From Sulfurovum xiamenensis (GTDB lineage: Bacteria; Campylobacterota; Campylobacteria; Campylobacterales; Sulfurovaceae): 64,000 nucleotides of DNA. The number at the start of each line of letters is the position of its first letter. Within the stretch, counting starts at the first letter, position 1. Where the stretch lies: NCBI RefSeq assembly GCF_030347995.1, contig NZ_JAQIBC010000002.1, positions 248,001 to 312,000 on the forward strand, in the 5' to 3' direction. The notes beneath the pieces are model-generated. The model was not told the DNA's origin and searched no databases. It saw nothing but the letters and a program-made list of their open reading frames with translations. The position numbers and the translations under genes were made by a program. This document shows, piece after piece, positions 44,654 through 54,279 of the stretch.

Positions 44654-44771
44654 GTAGAGATTTTTAATATAAAAGAACAAATGTTCATATTTAATTTTAT
44701 TACATAAATTATAAATGAACAAATGTTCTTTTATTTATCCTAAACTGATTCTTCCAATGAACACTTGTTCA
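44632..44771. promoter_or_regulatory. Array of four TetR-type operators at exact 42-bp spacing
   Basis: Four 14-bp sites with core GAACA-nn-TGTTC begin at 44632 (TGAACAAGTGTTCA), 44674 (AGAACAAATGTTCA), 44716 (TGAACAAATGTTCT) and 44758 (TGAACACTTGTTCA). Each starts 42 bp after the last, four helical turns at 10.5 bp. Sites 1 and 4 are exact reverse complements and both are followed, reading outward, by TATAAT after 1 or 2 nt. Sites 2 and 3 are each followed outward by TTTTAT. The array is therefore pseudo-symmetric about 44701/44702. Confidence 0.88.
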
Positions 44772-45361
44772 TATATAATCCATCATCGCCCCTATATACG
44801 GTACTTTGAATGACATGAAGCAGATATATGTTTTCTTTTGGAAACGGGAAGGAGTATTTCACCTTACTTATACTAATAAATATCAAAATACTCTTGTGAA
44901 TTACGCTAGATCATCTTGAGAAGATAACTTTTTAATACATTTGTGTGATTATTTTATTATTCTTTATTTATAAAGGTTTTTATCATTTCATTTTGTATTA
45001 TGTTTGGACTGATTAAAAAATGAGGTGTGTTAAATTTCCAACAAATAAGAAATTATATTTTATCTCTTGGTTAAAAAAATCTGATCAGATACACATTACA
45101 AGATCGGTTAAATTTTGAATACATTAAAATCTGTGTATAACCATTTTTTTCATTTTTCATACAACTCAATATAAAAGTTCTGATATAAGAAATTTTATAC
45201 ATAGATCCGCATCTACCGATTTTTATAAAAATGACTTTTTCAAAAACCATTTAACCTTTGCTCTAATTCATGAGAGAGAAGAGATTTACTTTTTTGATAG
45301 AATTTATATTATGTTAATCAAAGTATATTATTACTCCATAACATATAATATTTGTGTATCT
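44772..45361. other. 590-bp region with no recognised gene; possible small transcript at its left end
   Basis: A rightward -10 (TATAAT, 44774-44779) abuts operator 4; its -35 is poor. Downstream lie a 34-codon frame (44815-44919, MKQIYVFFWKREGVF...) without a good ribosome site and a short hairpin ATCTT-gag-AAGAT followed by TTTTTAAT (44913-44933), which could end a transcript of about 150 nt. The remaining 430 bp are very AT-rich with no feature I can support. Confidence 0.4.
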
Positions 45362-45373
45362 CTACACAAATAT
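45348..45373 (-). terminator. Hairpin overlapping the stop of the 146-aa exported protein
   Basis: ATATTTGTGTA (45348-45358) and TACACAAATAT (45363-45373) form a perfect 11-bp stem with a 4-nt loop across the TAG stop at 45362-45364. Confidence 0.65.
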
Positions 45374-45802
45374 GTATTTATTGTTTTGCGCCATCTTTTG
45401 AAGTTGTTTTAATGTTTTATTTTCTAACGATCGTTGTTTGATCTTTGAAACCATACCTACCAGATGATCATAGGAATGAAAATCCACATTTTCTTTGTGT
45501 AAAGCCTTTGTACTCAAATACTCCAAAACTTCTTTTCTACTTACAATCTTTTCACTCTCAAGATCTTCTATGAGTCCTTTCAGTAGATCTTCCTCTTCTT
45601 CACTGACAAGGTTTTCAGTGATTTCATCTGCTGCCTCTTTCTCCAATCCCCTACTATATAATAATGATGAAATACCCGATGAAACAGAATCGTTTATATT
45701 TTGATTATAGGTAACCGTAGTGAATACTGCATTTGCCATCACTGGATTCAAGGCCAATCCTGAAATGATCAGTGTCAAAGTGATAAAGTTTTGTTTATGC
45801 AT
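45362..45802 (-). CDS. Hypothetical exported protein, 146 aa
   Basis: A 146-residue exported protein. The start at 45802 (MHKQNFITLTLIISGLALNPVMANA, signal peptide) follows AAAGGATTTTTA; an ATG five codons upstream is possible. The mature part is charged and helical (KEAADEITENLVSEEEEDLLKGLIEDLESEK...) without cysteines. No family is recognised. Single gene with its own terminator. Confidence 0.65.
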   Translation of the reverse strand: MHKQNFITLTLIISGLALNPVMANAVFTTVTYNQNINDSVSSGISSLLYSRGLEKEAADEITENLVSEEEEDLLKGLIEDLESEKIVSRKEVLEYLSTKALHKENVDFHSYDHLVGMVSKIKQRSLENKTLKQLQKMAQNNKYIFV

Positions 45803-45973
45803 TAAAAATCCTTTCACATATCATAGTCTAATAAGGTTAATGGATTTTATTTTTATTTCAATATAACTATACTCACGTATATACCTCATCTATCTCTTCT
45901 TCTTTTGACACATACTGTAGTAGATAATTCTTATGGAAATATGCTATTATTTGATAAGGGAAGAGGCAAAAGC

Positions 45974-47113
45974 ATGAATATGAACAATTTTTTACAAAGT
46001 GGCTTTAAGTTTACAGGTGAGGAAAACCTTCTACAGTTTAAATTTAAAATGCTGAATTCTATTTTGATCATTGTCGCTTTTTTTTCTCTTCTTTTTGCTT
46101 TACTGAGTGACTTAGGTATGAATGACATAGGCCCTATTCATACCAAAGTAAATTATATGTATAGTTTACTGACACTGATGCTTATATTCTTTCTCAGACT
46201 CTCCAAACAAAATGATACAGCTGCATCACACGCTCTACTTGTGATCTCATTGATCACATTTACATCAGCACTTATTTTTGTACCACAAGATGAGTTTAGG
46301 ATCATATGGTTCTATCTGTTGATTTTTGTTGCCTATATGATCAATGGAAAAATAAGTGGACTACTCTATACACTATCTTCTATAGCAATTATACTGATCG
46401 CCAATTTCACTATCGATCTGCATCTATCAGATGTAGCTATTCATTCAGCTATTTTGGGGCTGATCATAGGAAGCTTTTTATCCTTTATATATACCAATAA
46501 AATCATCAATTATGAAACCAGTTTAAAACAGCAAAACAGCAGTTTAAGTGTATTGGCTTCTACAGATTACCTGACAGGTATTATGAATAGACGTATGTTC
46601 AATCAAATTTCCGAACACTATTTTAAAACAGCACAGCAGGATCATTTGAGTTTGACACTTCTGTTACTAGACTTGGACCACTTTAAAAAGGTCAATGATA
46701 CATACGGTCATCAGACAGGCGATCAATTATTGATATGTTTTGTTCAAACTGTCAAAAACCTATTAAGAAAAAGTGACATATTTTCCCGTATAGGTGGTGA
46801 AGAATTTGCGATACTTCTATCTCAAATAGATAAAAAAGATGCTTATACTTTGGCTGAAAAAATTCGTAAAGCAGTTGAAAATGTCACTGTTCACTATGAA
46901 GGTCATAACGTGTCTGTACGAACTTCTATTGGAATCGCCCAAAATAATGCAACAGACACTTCATTTAGTGATATGTTTTCTCGTTCTGATATGGCACTTT
47001 ACAAAGCCAAAAAAGAAGGAAGAAACCGGACATGTTGTGCAGCATTTTCAGAGAATGATATAGATTGCCCACAGACATCAGAGCAGGCTGAAATACTCAA
47101 TTTTTCTATCTAA
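45974..47113 (+). CDS. Membrane-bound diguanylate cyclase
   Basis: A 379-residue protein with about six membrane helices (residues 27-195) and a C-terminal GGDEF domain. The active site is GGEEF at 274-278, and RKSD five residues ahead is an intact inhibitory I-site, so product inhibition by c-di-GMP is expected. The STDYLTGIMNRRMFN opening of the domain is typical. Start at 45974 follows GAAGAGG; a TTG frame from 45905 is less likely. The last 8 bp overlap the convergent 255-aa gene. Confidence 0.88.
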   Translation: MNMNNFLQSGFKFTGEENLLQFKFKMLNSILIIVAFFSLLFALLSDLGMNDIGPIHTKVNYMYSLLTLMLIFFLRLSKQNDTAASHALLVISLITFTSALIFVPQDEFRIIWFYLLIFVAYMINGKISGLLYTLSSIAIILIANFTIDLHLSDVAIHSAILGLIIGSFLSFIYTNKIINYETSLKQQNSSLSVLASTDYLTGIMNRRMFNQISEHYFKTAQQDHLSLTLLLLDLDHFKKVNDTYGHQTGDQLLICFVQTVKNLLRKSDIFSRIGGEEFAILLSQIDKKDAYTLAEKIRKAVENVTVHYEGHNVSVRTSIGIAQNNATDTSFSDMFSRSDMALYKAKKEGRNRTCCAAFSENDIDCPQTSEQAEILNFSI

Positions 47114-47873
47114 AGAGTTCCCAAAATTCGGAAAATTCAATAGTAAACTTATCAAGTCTTCGCTCTATACTCTTTTTAATATCCTCTGATTTGCATATAA
47201 AGAAAAAGGCACGAGGGGAATAAGGCTTGTGTTTGATAGCTATAACGTGAAAATACTTTTTTTGTAAATCATATAAGAGAGACTCTATCTGCCCATTATG
47301 TGCAAAGCAACGACTTAAATGCTGGTAAACGATACAAACTTCAACAGAAGACAATCGATAAAAAGAACTGACTTCCTCTGCAAAAATATACTTCTGAGAA
47401 GAAGATTTTTGTCCATGATGCGCTTCCAAGGTAAGAAACTCAAAACGTTGTTCTTCCCTATTGCACTTAAGAGCCATACCATTGTCTGGTTCGACAGCTA
47501 CTACTGGTACTTTACTTGAAAATGTCAGGGCTGTGTTTAGCCAGATAGTACGCTCTTGTAAAGACTTGGGAACTTTTTCATAAAAATACTTTGCATTGGG
47601 GAGTAATGCTAAAGACTCCAATTCTTTCACTTCACGTTTATCTCTCATAATAAGGTTTCGTAGAGAACCTTCCAGGTATTCATCACACCCTGTCATACGA
47701 TCAAAATAGTCTATATGTCTACCGTCATTGTTCTTTTCCCCCTCACCTTCATGCATGAACCATATCTGTGCAAGTTCCTTTCCATGCATCGGACTCTCTT
47801 GATGATGGAACAGATAACGAAAAAGATGGAACTTTCCAAAGTCCCCGACATCTCCTACATATTTATCCTGCAT
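47106..47873 (-). CDS. Conserved hypothetical protein (MQDKYVGDVGDFGKF family)
   Basis: A 255-residue soluble protein. The opening MQDKYVGDVGDFGKFHLFRYL is a signature of an uncharacterised family I have seen scattered in bacteria (forms such as KYVGDxGDFxKYxLLR). Further landmarks are IWFMHEGEGEKNNDGRHIDYF, VVAVEPDNGM and VCIVYQHLSR. The VEPDNGM loop recalls nucleotide- or metal-binding acidic loops, but no catalytic assignment can be made. Scattered distribution would fit a mobile accessory or defence-type gene. Confidence 0.7.
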   Translation of the reverse strand: MQDKYVGDVGDFGKFHLFRYLFHHQESPMHGKELAQIWFMHEGEGEKNNDGRHIDYFDRMTGCDEYLEGSLRNLIMRDKREVKELESLALLPNAKYFYEKVPKSLQERTIWLNTALTFSSKVPVVAVEPDNGMALKCNREEQRFEFLTLEAHHGQKSSSQKYIFAEEVSSFYRLSSVEVCIVYQHLSRCFAHNGQIESLLYDLQKKYFHVIAIKHKPYSPRAFFFICKSEDIKKSIERRLDKFTIEFSEFWELFR

Positions 47874-47995
47874 AAAGAAAATCCTTTTTAGGCATAGTTT
47901 ATCATGATTAGTTTTACTGATACTTGGATTATACTTATCTTGTTCTAATAATAAAATGATGAGATGAAATGTTTTTAAGAGGTAGAGATGTAACT

Positions 47996-48023
47996 AGGGT
48001 ACCTTCTTTTATGAAGGTACCCT
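47996..48023 (-). terminator. Hairpin downstream of the LVIVD lipoprotein gene
   Basis: AGGGTACCTTC and GAAGGTACCCT form a perfect 11-bp stem with a 6-nt loop, 32 bp beyond the stop. A second, shorter stem CTTCCC/GGGAAG (48027-48044) lies between. Neither has a strong T-run. Confidence 0.6.
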
Positions 48024-48055
48024 GTTCTTCCCACAAATGGGAAGTGTTGGAGAAT

Positions 48056-51000
48056 TTATTTCAATAGTGTAAGACCACCACCGCTGTCCGCTACATAGAC
48101 ACGGCCGTTTATCACAACCACATCACTTGCAAAGCCAACAGTATTTGCATGTTCCTTCAATACCGGTGCAGCAGGATTTGTCCAATCTATCTTGATGACT
48201 CCCGCATCTCCATAAGCTATATAGAAAAAATTCTTCCCGTTGACACTAACGACATCCATACCTGCAGCACCGCCGCCCCATCCTGTTAGATCAGCACTAC
48301 CGAAGAATGAAGGATCTTGAAGCTTAAAGCGTGCCGTGGCTTCTGGACGATAATCAAATTCATTCTTTTTCCAGATTTCCTGGGGGTCCACTTCTGCAGG
48401 TAGCGGTTCGATCAGGTCAGCGATACTGTAGCATACTACTCCGAAACTGTCATACGTAAAGAAGACATGGTCTCCCACAATCTTGACAGCAACACTTTTA
48501 CCGTCGGCTTTACCAGCTGTCTCATCTTCCATCTTGATCGGTTCGAAAATTTTGATCACCGACATGTTGTTGTTCTGTACATCGGTAACATCTACCACAG
48601 CGATACCTCTACTTCCCGCAGCAACAAAGGCATATGCTGTACCTGTGCTTTTATCATCCCAGAGTGCCACACCAGACACACGCCCAAGATCCGGTTGAGA
48701 ATTGGTATCTCCCCCGATATTGGCAACGACATAACCATTACTATTGGTTAAATCAGTCGGATCCTTGCTTAAATCATACACCGTCAAGCCGTTGCTTCCA
48801 TCAGCTGTAAATGCCAATGACCCATCTAATGCTGCACTGTATGCATGGTCTTGCATACTGAGGAAATCAGCGACATTACCCTCATCCTTATTATGCTCGT
48901 AAATATCCGTATCTTTCGGGTATAGCAATGTTGGTTCACCAACCGTACCCACTGTTACATTCTCAATACGACGTACACCACGGCTTTGTGACATCACCAG
49001 GGCTGAATTGGTCGCATGATCCAAGACCACATCATGTGCATGTGGTGCAGGGCTAATATCACCCACTGGATATTCACTCTGAAGCGTATTGGCTACCAAA
49101 TGAACATCATTTGTCGGATAACATAATTCATCAGCTATCTTCCAAACTGACATACCATGCGGTCCATCGCCAAGATAGAGTAAATTTTTATAAGCAGCTA
49201 CACCCTCAGCATGACCGATATTGATCTCCTGTGTTGCCGAGCCGTCTGCTGCTGCACCGATCTCATCAGTAGTCGCTATATGTGCTTCAATCGTATAATG
49301 ACTTGTATAAGATGTACTTGCGCCCAACATGCCCACGTCAATAAAGCTGAGACCACCGCCTCCGGCAGCTAGGACCACATCGACCGCGCCACTTTGAGTT
49401 GGAGCAAAAGTATTAGAAAGAGCAAAAGCATTCCCGTGACCGCTGAGCTCACCCGTTGCAAGTAAGATCGCTGGTTCGAAGATAAACTGAGGTATCGTTT
49501 CTTCACCTGCAGGAACTGGAGTCATATCATAAGAAGTAACGAACTCATAATCAGGCCAGTGATTGCCTGGTATCCCATCGGTATCATTGTTATATGTACC
49601 AGCTCCATTTGGTCCATGCCATGTTGCAGGATAATCCGCATTACCTACTGCCATCAGTCCGGCAAAATGGTCTGTGAAGTAAACATTCTTTGTTCCGGCA
49701 TCTACCTTAACATCCACAATACCTGACTCTTTAAGCATTCCTGCACCGAAATATGGGAAGAGGCTCTGTGATTGTTCACCCGTCTGTGCATCCGGTCCAT
49801 GTGCTGGTATCCCTGGTACATAACCTAGATACTGAGCATCATGTATTGTAGTACAATCATTACTATTTATTGTCCATGTATCATAACCACTTACATCCAC
49901 TGCTACCATACCACCAAGACCATAAGCGATATAGGCGATTGTTCTATCAGGATTTCCAGCACCAGAGAATGTTGCAACATCGACTTTACGAGCATCATAG
50001 TAAAATTTACCATACCTATCAAAATCTGCCCACGGTGTTGGAGCATCGACCTTATTGTGCCAAACCGTTTGGATCTCGTAACTTGCCTGATTATAATCTG
50101 GCATTCCAGTACAACTATCAATGGAAGTACCGTCGGTTGATACATTCAAATCTATGAACCAGTCCTCCGTCACACTCGTATCAGTATAGTGGTTGTAATA
50201 CCCTACTTTATCCAACGTTTTAGGATTATATATCCCCATACCCAAGAACCCCTGTGCAACAAAGAGCCTAGTGTTGTTACCTTCACCGAACAATGTCAAG
50301 CTTTTTGGGCCACCCCATGGATTTTCACCTGCATACTGTAACGTATATACTTCATCCTCAATCTCAATCTTCAATGTACCATCTGCTTCCCTACCATTGG
50401 CTGCATCGAAAAGATTTTCAAGTGCTGTCTTATGCAGACCATACTTTTCATTACCTATCAATAGTTTCATTGATGGGCTGGTAGCATTGCCCTCGTTATA
50501 GACTGCAAGTGAACTGACAGTCCCTCGAGTGCCGGAAATATTGTTATCTAGCACAACATCACCACCACCTTCTGTCCAATTGATACCTTCATGATAGTAA
50601 TTCACCTTTACGCTCTCTACATTGGGGACGATCACCATACTTTGAGGGTTTGAGATGTCAACAGCGGTAATCCCCTCTTCTCCCATCGCCAATAGTGCAT
50701 AGCGCTTATCATTATAGGTCACTATCTCTATATCACGTATAGAAGCTTCTACTTCCAAGCCTACCGTACTTTCAGGTGTATCAACCCGAGTTGCGCGTAG
50801 TTCATTCGCAATGTTATATAGCGTCCACTCGGTGACGTCATCAACAGCCATGAAGAGTTCTACATTGGTCACTGCACCACCAATACGATCTTGCGTATTT
50901 AAAGAGGCTTCTATAGGCACATTACATATACCCGTATCTCCTCCACCACCGCCATCTCCACCGCCTCCACAGCTACAAGATGGAAACATAGCAGAAACTA

Positions 51001-51061
51001 CCAACCCTAGAGTAAGTAACCCCAACCTCATTACATTTTTCTTATTTATATGTATATACAC
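48056..51061 (-). CDS. Large LVIVD-repeat beta-propeller lipoprotein
   Basis: A 1001-residue lipoprotein. GTG at 51061 follows GGAGGAAGAG; an ATG ten codons later is possible. The signal peptide ends in FPSCSC and a Gly/Asp tract (GGGGDGGGGG), a common outer-membrane linker. The body has many LVIVD-type blades, each ending like GITAVDISNP, GMVAVDVSG, GLTVYDLSK, GIAVVDVTD and GVIKIDWTNP. Such repeats build extracellular propellers for protein or polysaccharide binding. Not co-transcribed with neighbours. Function unknown. Confidence 0.85.
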   Translation of the reverse strand: MYIHINKKNVMRLGLLTLGLVVSAMFPSCSCGGGGDGGGGGDTGICNVPIEASLNTQDRIGGAVTNVELFMAVDDVTEWTLYNIANELRATRVDTPESTVGLEVEASIRDIEIVTYNDKRYALLAMGEEGITAVDISNPQSMVIVPNVESVKVNYYHEGINWTEGGGDVVLDNNISGTRGTVSSLAVYNEGNATSPSMKLLIGNEKYGLHKTALENLFDAANGREADGTLKIEIEDEVYTLQYAGENPWGGPKSLTLFGEGNNTRLFVAQGFLGMGIYNPKTLDKVGYYNHYTDTSVTEDWFIDLNVSTDGTSIDSCTGMPDYNQASYEIQTVWHNKVDAPTPWADFDRYGKFYYDARKVDVATFSGAGNPDRTIAYIAYGLGGMVAVDVSGYDTWTINSNDCTTIHDAQYLGYVPGIPAHGPDAQTGEQSQSLFPYFGAGMLKESGIVDVKVDAGTKNVYFTDHFAGLMAVGNADYPATWHGPNGAGTYNNDTDGIPGNHWPDYEFVTSYDMTPVPAGEETIPQFIFEPAILLATGELSGHGNAFALSNTFAPTQSGAVDVVLAAGGGGLSFIDVGMLGASTSYTSHYTIEAHIATTDEIGAAADGSATQEINIGHAEGVAAYKNLLYLGDGPHGMSVWKIADELCYPTNDVHLVANTLQSEYPVGDISPAPHAHDVVLDHATNSALVMSQSRGVRRIENVTVGTVGEPTLLYPKDTDIYEHNKDEGNVADFLSMQDHAYSAALDGSLAFTADGSNGLTVYDLSKDPTDLTNSNGYVVANIGGDTNSQPDLGRVSGVALWDDKSTGTAYAFVAAGSRGIAVVDVTDVQNNNMSVIKIFEPIKMEDETAGKADGKSVAVKIVGDHVFFTYDSFGVVCYSIADLIEPLPAEVDPQEIWKKNEFDYRPEATARFKLQDPSFFGSADLTGWGGGAAGMDVVSVNGKNFFYIAYGDAGVIKIDWTNPAAPVLKEHANTVGFASDVVVINGRVYVADSGGGLTLLK

Positions 51062-51295
51062 CTCTTCCTCCTTCTATTATGTGAAGATATCTATAGTTTA
51101 TGATTAAATGGTTAATAATCAATTAATATTATAGTATAAATAAAAATAATTTAGTAAATTCATATCTATATTGTTCTAATTTTTGAACATGATCACAAAT
51201 ACAAAAAAACAATGACTCTAAGCTCTCATAGCAATAGAGCCAAACTTTATAAAAATTAAGATATGCTATAAAAACCCAATTTTATAAGGATCACT

Positions 51296-52321
51296 ATGGA
51301 GTATAGATATATAGGAAAAACCGGACTTCGTGTTTCTCCCATCTGTATGGGAACGATGACCTTTGGGACTCAGTGTGACAAGAAAGAGGCATTTGCCATT
51401 ATGGATAAGGCCTATGACCATGGTGTCAACTTCTATGACACCGCTGAACTCTACCCTGTTCCACCTGATGCAAAACTTGCAGGAATCACAGAAGAGTGGG
51501 TAGGAGAATGGATGAAAACAAAAGAACGTGATTCCATCATCCTGGCTACCAAAGTTGCAGGGGCTGCAAGCGGCTGGTTTATTCCTCCTATCCGTCATGG
51601 AATGACCGCTATAGACAGATTTCACATCGAACGTGCCATAGAAGGAAGCTTGAAACGGTTAAAAACAGACTATATAGACCTTTACCAGATGCATTGGCCA
51701 GATAACATCGTTCCTATAGAAGAGTCATTAGAAGCTTTTGACAGACTGGTAAAAGCAGGAAAAGTACGTTATATAGGGACTTCCAATGACACTGCATACG
51801 GCACCAGTAAAGCACTGATGACTTCCCAATATAAAGAATTGGCACGATTTGAGTCTATACAGAACAATTTTTCTATGTTAAACCGTAGATTTTTGGATGA
51901 GCTTTCCACACTTTGTGAAAAAGAACAGGTTTCACTACTCCCCTACTCACCGCTGGCAGGAGGCGTACTCTCAGGAAAATACAACCAGGGACTCAAACCT
52001 GAAGATGCAAAAGGAAGATTTGCAACATACCTCAAGTCCCCTAACCAAAGACAACGACTGATGGCACAACGTTTCATGAACGTCAAGACATTGGCATCCA
52101 CCCAGAAATACTTAAAAATAGCAGCTGATGCGGGACTGCACCCGGTCACACTCGCTACAGCATGGTCAAAACAGTTTGATTTTGTAGCTTCCACCATCAT
52201 AGGGGCAACCCATTCAGAGCAGCTTGATGCCTCACTTGCAGCGATGAACCTTACACTCAGTGATGAAATTTTAAGCGCGTGTGACAAAGTACATGAAGAG
52301 ATACTCTACCCTATGGGCTAA
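51296..52321 (+). CDS. Aldo/keto reductase
   Basis: A 341-residue AKR-family NADPH oxidoreductase of the Tas/YajO type. MGTMTFGTQCDKKEAFAIMDKAYDHGVNFYDTAELY carries the catalytic Asp and Tyr (D and Y of NFYDTAELY); the Lys is in ATKVAGA, the active-site His in YQMHWPD. NNFSMLNRRFLDEL and SPLAGGVLSGKY fit the group. Cytoplasmic; substrate likely aldehydes or ketones. Confidence 0.9.
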   Translation: MEYRYIGKTGLRVSPICMGTMTFGTQCDKKEAFAIMDKAYDHGVNFYDTAELYPVPPDAKLAGITEEWVGEWMKTKERDSIILATKVAGAASGWFIPPIRHGMTAIDRFHIERAIEGSLKRLKTDYIDLYQMHWPDNIVPIEESLEAFDRLVKAGKVRYIGTSNDTAYGTSKALMTSQYKELARFESIQNNFSMLNRRFLDELSTLCEKEQVSLLPYSPLAGGVLSGKYNQGLKPEDAKGRFATYLKSPNQRQRLMAQRFMNVKTLASTQKYLKIAADAGLHPVTLATAWSKQFDFVASTIIGATHSEQLDASLAAMNLTLSDEILSACDKVHEEILYPMG

Positions 52322-52332
52322 AGTATCTCTAT

Positions 52333-52761
52333 TTATTTAGAAGCTTTACCATTTTTAATAATGAAAGTATCCTGCATTAATTCTAAAGTTCCAGCACTAT
52401 TTTTTGTCCTATATCGGCAGACAGTAGTCCAACCTTTCTCACCTGCTCTGATCGGACCGCATCTTTCTTCTTCCAAAGAATCCGGATACTGAAGTGTTTT
52501 ATTCCAATATTCATAGACTTCAGAAGGAACACCTGTACTGTATTTGCCATAAGGTTTTGGACCAAATTTTATTTCTAACTCCATTTCATTTTTTGCTTCT
52601 AAAGAAACAACTTTAGTTTTTGGTTTCTCCTCCTCATTAAGAATCTGAACATCAACTGGCAATGTACTTGGATTACTATTGGATTTCCACCATAAAGGTT
52701 CTGTGATCCATAATCCGAGTAAAAGTAGTGCAAATAGTATATATTTCATTATTTTCATCAC
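52333..52761 (-). CDS. Hypothetical membrane-anchored protein, 142 aa
   Basis: A 142-residue protein with one N-terminal helix (about 5-20) and a periplasmic part with two cysteines (EERCGPIRAGEKGWTTVCRYRTKNSAG) that may form a disulfide. No family is recognised. The start could be either of two nearby ATGs. Convergent with the aldo/keto reductase, divergent from the PilT-like gene. Confidence 0.6.
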   Translation of the reverse strand: MMKIMKYILFALLLLGLWITEPLWWKSNSNPSTLPVDVQILNEEEKPKTKVVSLEAKNEMELEIKFGPKPYGKYSTGVPSEVYEYWNKTLQYPDSLEEERCGPIRAGEKGWTTVCRYRTKNSAGTLELMQDTFIIKNGKASK

Positions 52762-52895
52762 TCTGACCTTCTTTTTTTAGTAAATAGCATATTTTACCAT
52801 CTATACTCTAATTTATCTTTTTTTCATCTTTCTCTATAATATAAGCAAATAAGCAGTAGTATAATATAAATAGATATAAAAAATGGAGGGAAACT

Positions 52896-54038
52896 ATGTC
52901 TTTAACACAAAATATAAAAGAGAGATTGGATTCTTGGCTAAATATGCTAATTGAAGCCAATGGCGCTGACCTGCATATTAAATCAAATAGCCAAATTCAT
53001 GCACGTATAAAAAGTGACATCGTTCTTTTATCTAATGAGAAATTGGATGCAAAGACCATTGAATCCATTGTTAAGATGTTAACGGGTGATGCTTATGAAA
53101 AATTTATGGAAACTAAAGAATTTGATGGTGCCTATGCACTTGATGAAAACTACCGTTTCCGTATCAACATTTCTATGAACCTTAGTGGTTTTGCACTAGC
53201 CTTCCGTCTTATACCTTCCTATATTAAAACTATAGAAGAGCTGAACCTCCCGACAGCCTTACACAAGCTCACTCATCTCAGACGTGGTCTTGTTCTGGTC
53301 ACAGGTACGACAGGAAGCGGTAAATCCACAACCCTTTCAAGTGTTATAGAAGAGATCAATAAAATATATCCACGTCATATCATCACCATTGAGGACCCTA
53401 TAGAGTATGTACATAATGATTCAAAATCAATCGTAGAACAACGTGAACTAGGATTACATACAAATAGTTTTTCTGCTGCTTTACGTGCAGCAATGCGTGA
53501 GGACCCGGATATTATTGTAGTTGGTGAAATGCGTGATATGGCAACAGCTGAAAGTATTTTACAAGCTGTTAATACAGGACACCTTGTCTTTACTACGGTT
53601 CATACATTAGATGCCAGAGAAACCGTTGACCGTATTATCGCTATTTTCCCTAATGAAGAGCAAAATCGTGTACGTGAAACACTTGCCGCAACCTTAGAAG
53701 CCGTTGTTTCTCAACGTCTAATACAAGGTATTTCAGGAAATATGATCCCTGCCGTAGAGCTGATGTTTAAAAGTCCTCAAATCCAAGAACTGATTCGAAA
53801 TAAACGTGATCATGAAATCCCGGATGCTCTTGAAAAAGAACGTACCAGTTTTGATTCCATTTCCTTTAATCGTGCACTTTTTGATCTCACATTGGCAGAG
53901 AAAATCACTGAGGAACAGGCATACCAGTATGCAAGCAGCGCAGCTGATCTTAAATTAATGTTCACGGTCAGTACAGAGTATGAAGAGAAGTTCCACCCTG
54001 AGACCATCGGTGATGCCCCCCTGCTCAAAGAGGAGTGA
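52896..54038 (+). CDS. PilT/PilU-type pilus retraction ATPase
   Basis: A 380-residue secretion ATPase. Walker A GTTGSGKST (137-145), the Asp box TIEDPIEYVH, Walker B DIIVVGEMRD (205-214) and the His box TGHLVFTTVHT (228-238) are intact. N-terminal WLNMLIEANGADLHIKSNSQIHARI is the PAS-like PilT domain. The C-terminus is longer than classic PilT, nearer PilU. It should power type IV pilus retraction. No other pilus genes lie in this window. ATGGAGGGAAAC upstream gives a strong ribosome site. Confidence 0.9.
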   Translation: MSLTQNIKERLDSWLNMLIEANGADLHIKSNSQIHARIKSDIVLLSNEKLDAKTIESIVKMLTGDAYEKFMETKEFDGAYALDENYRFRINISMNLSGFALAFRLIPSYIKTIEELNLPTALHKLTHLRRGLVLVTGTTGSGKSTTLSSVIEEINKIYPRHIITIEDPIEYVHNDSKSIVEQRELGLHTNSFSAALRAAMREDPDIIVVGEMRDMATAESILQAVNTGHLVFTTVHTLDARETVDRIIAIFPNEEQNRVRETLAATLEAVVSQRLIQGISGNMIPAVELMFKSPQIQELIRNKRDHEIPDALEKERTSFDSISFNRALFDLTLAEKITEEQAYQYASSAADLKLMFTVSTEYEEKFHPETIGDAPLLKEE

Positions 54039-54279
54039 TCACAAAATGAAGGGAAAAAATATTTAACTTCTTTTCCTTCATTTTTATTCTAAACAACTAC
54101 TACATCCAAATTTTTTCCTTATTTGAACTTTTATACCCACTTAACACTCATTTGTTATAATGATAGAAATGCTATGAAACATTTGTCTATTTATATGTTT
54201 TTAAAAAATTTGAAAGAGACTGATGTCATTGACTTGAGCCATTTCTTTCAATCACATTTCATTTAAAAGGAGTGTCATC

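Noticed and set aside
44815-44919. 34-codon frame (MKQIYVFFWKREGVF...) as an annotated CDS
   Set aside because: No ribosome site and no recognised family; kept only as part of the orphan-transcript finding.
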